Assembly (NCBI GenBank): GCA_016875095.1 | Contig: VGSG01000039.1 | Location: forward strand, 1-36,997 | DNA length: 36,997 bases | Direction of reading: 5' to 3' | Origin: Deltaproteobacteria bacterium | Lineage (GTDB): Bacteria > Desulfobacterota > Desulfomonilia > Desulfomonilales > Desulfomonilaceae | Part shown: positions 32,339-36,997 of the stretch, piece after piece | Position numbering within the stretch: position 1 is the first letter of the stretch | How the letters are laid out: each line of letters starts with the position of its first letter | The notes under the pieces: model-generated | Databases searched by the model: none | What the model saw: only the letters and a program-made list of their open reading frames with translations | What the model was told of the DNA's origin: nothing | Program-made: the position numbers and the translations under genes

Positions 32339-34292
32339 CAGGGCACAAGGCATCAATTGGGTTGGCGTCCGAATCCTGGTGGTCGCTCTGATCTTCGCGT
32401 TTGCGACCGGCTTGCTGGTGGTCAGGGCTTATCGGTTGCAGGTCGTGGATGCGGAAAGGCTTCAGAAAAAGGCTGCCAAGCAGCGGACGCGGGCGCTGCA
32501 GGTTGAAGCGCGGCGAGGCATGATTCTGGATCGTTCCGGTGAGCAGATGGCGGCGAGTCTTGAAGTTCAGTCAATTTATGCGCGACCCAGGCGGGTGCAA
32601 GACAAACCTCGGACCGCGGCGATTCTGGCTCAAACCCTTGAAATGACTGAAGAGAGTGTCATGCAAAGACTCAACGAAGATCGCCCGTTCGTCTGGATTC
32701 GGCGGAGTGTCCCGCCTCTTTCGGCCGAGAGGGTCCAGGAGGCGAACCTCAAGGGGGTCTTTGGTGTGAGCGAATATCGCCGGTTCTACCCGCTCAAGAG
32801 CCTGGCCGCGCATGCAATCGGCTTTGCGGGGATTGATTCCACGGGGCTGGAAGGTTTGGAACTCTATTACGACAAGGATCTCAAGGCCGAACCCGTGCCG
32901 ATCACCTCGGAGCGCGACGCTCTGGGAAGGCCCATCTTGTTCGCGGCGCTGACAGAGGGCCCGGAGCGACGTGATCTTCATCTGACGTTGGACAGGAACA
33001 TCCAGTACCTCGCGGAGAAGCAAATCGAGGAGGCTGTTGTTAAGTATCGGGCTCGCGGAGCAATCGCGGTCGTTATGGACGCGGATTCGGGTGAGTTGTT
33101 AGCGCTGGCGGTTCATCCAACGTACAACTTGAATCTGTTCCATAAAGCCCCTGCGGAGGTGCGGCGAAACCGGTGCGTGGCGGACACCTTTGAGCCCGGG
33201 TCCACTTTCAAGGTCTTTCTCGCCGCGGCCGCGCTGGATATGGGCCGAGTAAAGCCCTCGGACGTCTTTGATTGCCGTAATGGAGCTTATCGGTACAGGG
33301 GCGCGGTCATCCACGACGTGACTCCGCACAAGAAGCTTTCTCTTGAGGAAATCATCACCCATTCCAGTAACATAGGAATGGTCCAGGTCTCCGAGGAGCT
33401 CAAAAAGACCGAGTTCCATCGTTTCCTGACCGGATTCGGGTTCGGCGCCAGCTCTTCGACGGATCTCCCGGGCGAGCGACCGGGCTTGCTGCCGCCACCG
33501 GGAAAATGGTCGGTTCTCACAAAAGCCAACATTGGGTTCGGCCAAGGGATCTCGGTGAATGCAATGCAGATGGTGGCCGGATTTGCCGCGGTGATCAACG
33601 GCGGATACCTGTACCGGCCCTATCTCATGAAGAAGATAGCGACTCCCGTGGGTGAAACCATTGCGGAGACTCAACCCAAGCCTATCCGGTCGGTAATCCA
33701 CCCTTCTACCTCTGAGACTATGGTGCGTATACTGCGTCGCGTTATCCTGAGCGGCACCGGCAAGAACGCGGACATTCCCGGGGTGGAAGTGATCGGCAAG
33801 ACGGGCACGGCCCAGAAAATAGACCCGGAAGGCGGTTATTCCAAAGACCGATACCTGGCTTCGTTTATCGGCGCTCTCAACGGGATGAAACCGAGACCGG
33901 TCATCTTTGTGATGATCGATGAGCCCGCGGGAAAGCGCCACTCAGGCGGAGAGGTAGCGGCGCCTGTTTTCCGCAAGATTGCGGAGGGGATTGTGGCCCT
34001 GTGCGGCAAAGAACCCACGGAGATCAATCCTTTGGTGGCCGCGGCCGGGAGTTCAACCCCCGAGGATGCGAAGATCGCTGGAAGCCGTGTCAGGGTGCGA
34101 CCGGGGTCCGGGTCGGGTGAATGGGTATTGCCCGACCTGAAAGGACTGACTGCTCGACAGGTTCTGGATGTCTGCGAAACGATCAAATGTGACGCGAGCT
34201 TTCAGGGAAGCGGAGTCGCCGTGAGACAGAATCCGGCCGCGGGCGCTCCGTTCAAGGAAGGCCAGACGCTGGAAGTGGCGTTCGAGGGATAA
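32328..34292 (+). CDS. ftsI: septal peptidoglycan transpeptidase (PBP3-type) with PASTA domain
   Basis: Class B penicillin-binding protein that cross-links septal peptidoglycan. The ATG at 32328 overlaps ftsL by 11 bases, with CAGGG upstream. The 654 residues include one transmembrane helix (ILVVALIFAFATGLLVV), the dimerisation domain with RGMILDRSGEQMA, and the transpeptidase domain with STFK at residues 292-295, SSN at 346-348 and KTGT at 491-494. A single PASTA domain forms the C-terminus (about 598-654, LPDLKGLTARQVLDVCE), more like Gram-positive and sporulation (SpoVD) enzymes and many delta-proteobacteria than E. coli FtsI. Confidence 0.95.
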   Translation: MFRSRAQGINWVGVRILVVALIFAFATGLLVVRAYRLQVVDAERLQKKAAKQRTRALQVEARRGMILDRSGEQMAASLEVQSIYARPRRVQDKPRTAAILAQTLEMTEESVMQRLNEDRPFVWIRRSVPPLSAERVQEANLKGVFGVSEYRRFYPLKSLAAHAIGFAGIDSTGLEGLELYYDKDLKAEPVPITSERDALGRPILFAALTEGPERRDLHLTLDRNIQYLAEKQIEEAVVKYRARGAIAVVMDADSGELLALAVHPTYNLNLFHKAPAEVRRNRCVADTFEPGSTFKVFLAAAALDMGRVKPSDVFDCRNGAYRYRGAVIHDVTPHKKLSLEEIITHSSNIGMVQVSEELKKTEFHRFLTGFGFGASSSTDLPGERPGLLPPPGKWSVLTKANIGFGQGISVNAMQMVAGFAAVINGGYLYRPYLMKKIATPVGETIAETQPKPIRSVIHPSTSETMVRILRRVILSGTGKNADIPGVEVIGKTGTAQKIDPEGGYSKDRYLASFIGALNGMKPRPVIFVMIDEPAGKRHSGGEVAAPVFRKIAEGIVALCGKEPTEINPLVAAAGSSTPEDAKIAGSRVRVRPGSGSGEWVLPDLKGLTARQVLDVCETIKCDASFQGSGVAVRQNPAAGAPFKEGQTLEVAFEG

Positions 34293-34297
34293 GAGTA

Positions 34298-35887
34298 ATG
34301 AGCGTGGAGCTCAAACACATATTGGCCGCGCTTCAGGGGCCTCGACTTCACGGCGAGGATTCCGTGACGGTCACCGGGGTTACCCACGACTCCAGAACGG
34401 TGAAGCCCGGATGGCTCTTCGTGGCGCTGCCCGGCTCCGCCACAGACGGTCATAAGTTTGTCGCGGACGCCGTGAGGGCCGGCGCGGCCGCTGTGGTGGC
34501 CGAGCAACCGCCGGTCTCTTTGCCGGAGACAGTGCCCTGGATACTGGTTCCGGACGCGCGAAAGGCTCTGGGCGCAATCGCGGCCGCGGTCTATGGCTTT
34601 CCGACTCTTGACCTCACTCTCGTAGGGATCACCGGGACAAACGGCAAAACCACGCTCACGTTTCTCCTGGAAGCGATCATAGCCGCAACAGGCGGTGTCC
34701 CGGGGGTCGCGGGGACCATTTCGCACCGGTGGCCGAGCAAGGAGCAGTCTGCGCTGCATACCACTCCGGAAGCGTCGGATCTCCAGGCCCTGTTTCGAGA
34801 GATGGTCGACGCCGGCGTTACCCACGCGGTGATCGAAGCATCCTCCCACGGAATACAGTTAGGTCGTCTGGAAGGCTGCGCATTCGACCTGTGTGTCTTC
34901 ACCAATCTCAGTCAGGATCACCTGGACTTCCATGAGACTATGGAGGCTTATTATCAGGCGAAGCGCTTACTATTCAGCGATTTGCTGGCCCGCTCGGCTA
35001 AGGAGCGCAGGGCTGCGGTTATCAATCGAGATGATGCGCACGGGGCAAGACTGATTCGGGAGATTGAGAAGATCCCGACGCTGAGTTACGGCCTCACACG
35101 CGGATGTGATGTCACAGCGGAACAGGTCTCTCTGGGAGCTGGGGGCCTTTCGGCCCTCGTGAAGACGCCTTCCGGGGCGTTCTCGCTCAGCTCTCGTCTC
35201 ATCGGATCGTTCAATCTCTCAAATGTTCTCGGAGCCGTGGCAGTCTCCGAGGCTCTCGGCATTCCTCACTCCGCTGTGCAGCAGGGCGTGGAGGCCGTGA
35301 ACGTGGTTCCCGGGAGGATGGAACGGGCGCCTTCGAATCGGGGCACAATCCTCGTCGATTACGCGCACACGCCTCAAGCGCTGGCGAATGCCTTAGCAGC
35401 GCTCCAAGGGCTTTCCCGGGGCCGAATCCTGACCGTTATGGGCTGCGGCGGTGACCGTGACAAGTCCAAGCGCCCCTTGATGGGGAAAGAAGCGGCTGCG
35501 GCCAGCAATGTGGTGGTGGTGACTTCGGACAATCCGCGCACGGAGGATCCCTTGGCCATTATAGAAGAGGTGGCGGAAGGGGTCAGAGGTTACGGCTTCA
35601 AGCTGGTGGGCGCAGGCGCGGATGACGGCCCGGCCAAGACCGGGTCGTACGTCGTGATCCCCGATCGCAGGACCGCGATCGCCTGGGCGGTCGGGAACAT
35701 AGAGAACGGCGATATCCTGCTTATCGCAGGGAAAGGACACGAGACCTATCAGGAGATCAACGGGGCGCGTTATCCGTTCGACGACCGCGAGGTGGTCAGA
35801 GAAGCGCTCGGCAAAAGGGCTTCTTCTGCAACGCGCGCCGATTCCGGCGGAGACCTTGCTGGAAATAGCCCACCTACGGGAGACTGA
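34298..35887 (+). CDS. murE: UDP-MurNAc-tripeptide synthetase (meso-diaminopimelate ligase)
   Basis: Cytosolic ligase adding the third amino acid to the peptidoglycan precursor. The 529 residues have the ATP-binding TGTNGKTT at about 112-119, HTTPEASDLQ, the His in DHLDFH, and DNPR at 411-414, which marks specificity for meso-diaminopimelate rather than lysine. The end has LIAGKGHETYQEI and a 30-residue Ser/Gly-rich tail beyond the normal C-terminus. GAGGG lies nine bases before the ATG. It is five bases downstream of ftsI in the same operon. Confidence 0.96.
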   Translation: MSVELKHILAALQGPRLHGEDSVTVTGVTHDSRTVKPGWLFVALPGSATDGHKFVADAVRAGAAAVVAEQPPVSLPETVPWILVPDARKALGAIAAAVYGFPTLDLTLVGITGTNGKTTLTFLLEAIIAATGGVPGVAGTISHRWPSKEQSALHTTPEASDLQALFREMVDAGVTHAVIEASSHGIQLGRLEGCAFDLCVFTNLSQDHLDFHETMEAYYQAKRLLFSDLLARSAKERRAAVINRDDAHGARLIREIEKIPTLSYGLTRGCDVTAEQVSLGAGGLSALVKTPSGAFSLSSRLIGSFNLSNVLGAVAVSEALGIPHSAVQQGVEAVNVVPGRMERAPSNRGTILVDYAHTPQALANALAALQGLSRGRILTVMGCGGDRDKSKRPLMGKEAAAASNVVVVTSDNPRTEDPLAIIEEVAEGVRGYGFKLVGAGADDGPAKTGSYVVIPDRRTAIAWAVGNIENGDILLIAGKGHETYQEINGARYPFDDREVVREALGKRASSATRADSGGDLAGNSPPTGD

Positions 35888-35895
35888 GATCGCAC

Positions 35896-36997
35896 ATGAG
35901 AGCCGAATCCGGACCATACCCGGCTTCCATGGCGTTGGACGCGTGTCAGGGCGTGCTCCTTCGAGGAGACCCACGCACGGTCTTTGCCGCGATCTCCACT
36001 GATTCGAGAGATATCAGGGCGGGCGACTTGTTCGTCCCGCTAAAAGGCACAACGTTTGACGGCCACGAATTCGTCTTGCCGGCCCTGGAAGCCGGCGCCC
36101 GAGGTAGTCTGGTGGATCGCGATGGCAACAGGGAAATTCCTCACAAGCTCACCAATCATGTCCTGATCCAGGTTCGGGACACTCTCCGAGCTTTATCCGA
36201 CCTTGCATCAGCCTACCGTAAGTCCTATACCCTTCCCCTGATCGCGGTTACCGGCTCCTCGGGCAAAACCACCGTCAAGGAGATGATCGCGACCGTCCTG
36301 GGGCGGTCGCATCATCCCCTGGTTTCGCAAGGCAATCTGAACAACATGATCGGCCTACCCATGACGGTGCTGAATCTCAACCCCGCTCACACGGTTGCCG
36401 TGGTGGAGGCCGGCGTCAACACCGCCGGCGAAATGAAATACCTCGCCAAAGCCGCATCCCCTGACGTGGCGGTCATCACCACCATAGGACCGGCGCACCT
36501 GGAAGGGCTGGGGTCCATTGAGCAGGTGGCCGACGAGAAGTTCGAGCTGGTTCGGGCCCTATCGGCGCAAGGGACCGCGGTGATCCCGGAGAGGAACCCG
36601 TATCTCGAATCGCATTTGAGCCAGGCCCGCTGCGCCATGGTCTCTTTCGGGATCGAACACGGTGACTACAGAGCAACCAAAATCCGGGAGACCGAGGGGA
36701 CTTGTTTCGAGATGATCGCTCCCCACGGTGTGGTCGAAGTCAGCTTCAAAGCGGTCGGTCGGCACAATATAACCAATGCTCTGGCAGCGTCCGCAGCCTG
36801 CGCGGCAGTGGGTGTTCCCTTGCCTGAAATCGCGGATGCGCTGCGCGCCTTCGTTCCTCCCACGTGGCGCGTGGAGATACTGTCGCTCTCAGGAGGACGA
36901 ATTCTGATCCGGGATTGTTACAACGCCAATCCCCAGTCGATGAAATCCGCGCTCCAGGCGCTGGCGCTCCGAGGAGACACACGTCCACGGCTCGCAA
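35896..36997 (+). CDS. murF: UDP-MurNAc-tripeptide:D-Ala-D-Ala ligase, 3'-truncated by window end
   Basis: Completes the pentapeptide of the peptidoglycan precursor. Only the first 367 codons are in the window; no stop is reached. It starts eight bases after murE with ATG 35896. The N-terminal UDP-binding region has STDSRDIRAGDLFVPLKG and FDGHEFV, the ATP loop TGSSGKTTVKEM around residue 119, then NLNNMIGLPMTVLNL, VVEAGVNTAGEMKYLA, TIGPAHLEGLGS and CYNANPQSMKSAL near the end. The usual acidic residue pair before CYNANP reads RD here. Codon use and reading frame look intact. Confidence 0.93.
   Translation, partial: MRAESGPYPASMALDACQGVLLRGDPRTVFAAISTDSRDIRAGDLFVPLKGTTFDGHEFVLPALEAGARGSLVDRDGNREIPHKLTNHVLIQVRDTLRALSDLASAYRKSYTLPLIAVTGSSGKTTVKEMIATVLGRSHHPLVSQGNLNNMIGLPMTVLNLNPAHTVAVVEAGVNTAGEMKYLAKAASPDVAVITTIGPAHLEGLGSIEQVADEKFELVRALSAQGTAVIPERNPYLESHLSQARCAMVSFGIEHGDYRATKIRETEGTCFEMIAPHGVVEVSFKAVGRHNITNALAASAACAAVGVPLPEIADALRAFVPPTWRVEILSLSGGRILIRDCYNANPQSMKSALQALALRGDTRPRLA

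Noticed and set aside
1-36997. CRISPR arrays, rRNA, tRNA and transposase genes
   Set aside because: None seen: no regularly spaced direct repeats outside the coding heptad array and no transposase-like reading frame.

Overview
The window is a 37 kb stretch of bacterial chromosome with high GC content, very probably from an anaerobic or facultative Desulfobacterota (delta-proteobacterium-like) organism. That placement is an inference from the mix of genes: abundant acyl-CoA metabolism with its own electron-transfer flavoprotein, a lone molybdopterin oxidoreductase, a radical SAM/SPASM enzyme, a NusG-domain-II protein paired with a Gx transporter, meso-DAP type MurE, and Gram-negative envelope genes (outer-membrane TolC-like lipoprotein, periplasmic adaptor). 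No rRNA, tRNA, CRISPR array or complete insertion sequence was found.

Layout. 1-5.9 kb (+): 3-hydroxybutyryl-CoA dehydrogenase, an acyl-CoA dehydrogenase, a molybdopterin oxidoreductase and a radical SAM/SPASM protein. 5.9-7.9 kb: a 610-base non-coding stretch, then a secreted protein made of 13-residue and 7-residue repeats. 7.9-10.3 kb (-): an efflux adaptor and outer-membrane factor without an inner-membrane pump. 10.5-11.4 kb (-): Gx transporter and NusG-II protein. 11.6-14.6 kb (+): nrdR, ribD, a YciO/Sua5-type protein and a YhhN-type lysoplasmalogenase. 14.7-17.2 kb (-): L25, prs, a MITE-like repeat, and a NifU-C-domain protein with its own intrinsic terminator. 17.3-20.6 kb: two glycosyltransferases flanking a SIMPL-domain protein.

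20.6-27.2 kb is the most distinctive metabolic module. A leftward operon encodes an ATC-hydrolase-like protein, a histidine phosphatase with one catalytic histidine replaced, an ACAD10/11-type acyl-CoA dehydrogenase, a TetR regulator with an N-terminal extension, and a phosphotransferase of the ACAD10/11 kinase type. Divergent from it are etfB and etfA, and a near-perfect 16-bp palindrome lies between the two promoters. Together these look like a split bacterial version of the kinase plus dehydrogenase pair that degrades 4-hydroxyacyl-CoAs in other organisms, with its own electron acceptor and local regulator.

27.2-30.5 kb holds a small acidic protein, a gamma-carbonic-anhydrase-like protein, a GNAT protein with a PUA/ASCH-like tail, and an RfbD-type reductase. 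31-37 kb (+) is the start of the division and cell-wall (dcw) cluster, rsmH-ftsL-ftsI-murE-murF, without mraZ in front; murF runs off the window end.

The two features I consider most novel are the Gly-every-seven repeat protein at 6545-7555 and the palindrome-controlled acyl-CoA module at 20.6-27.2 kb.
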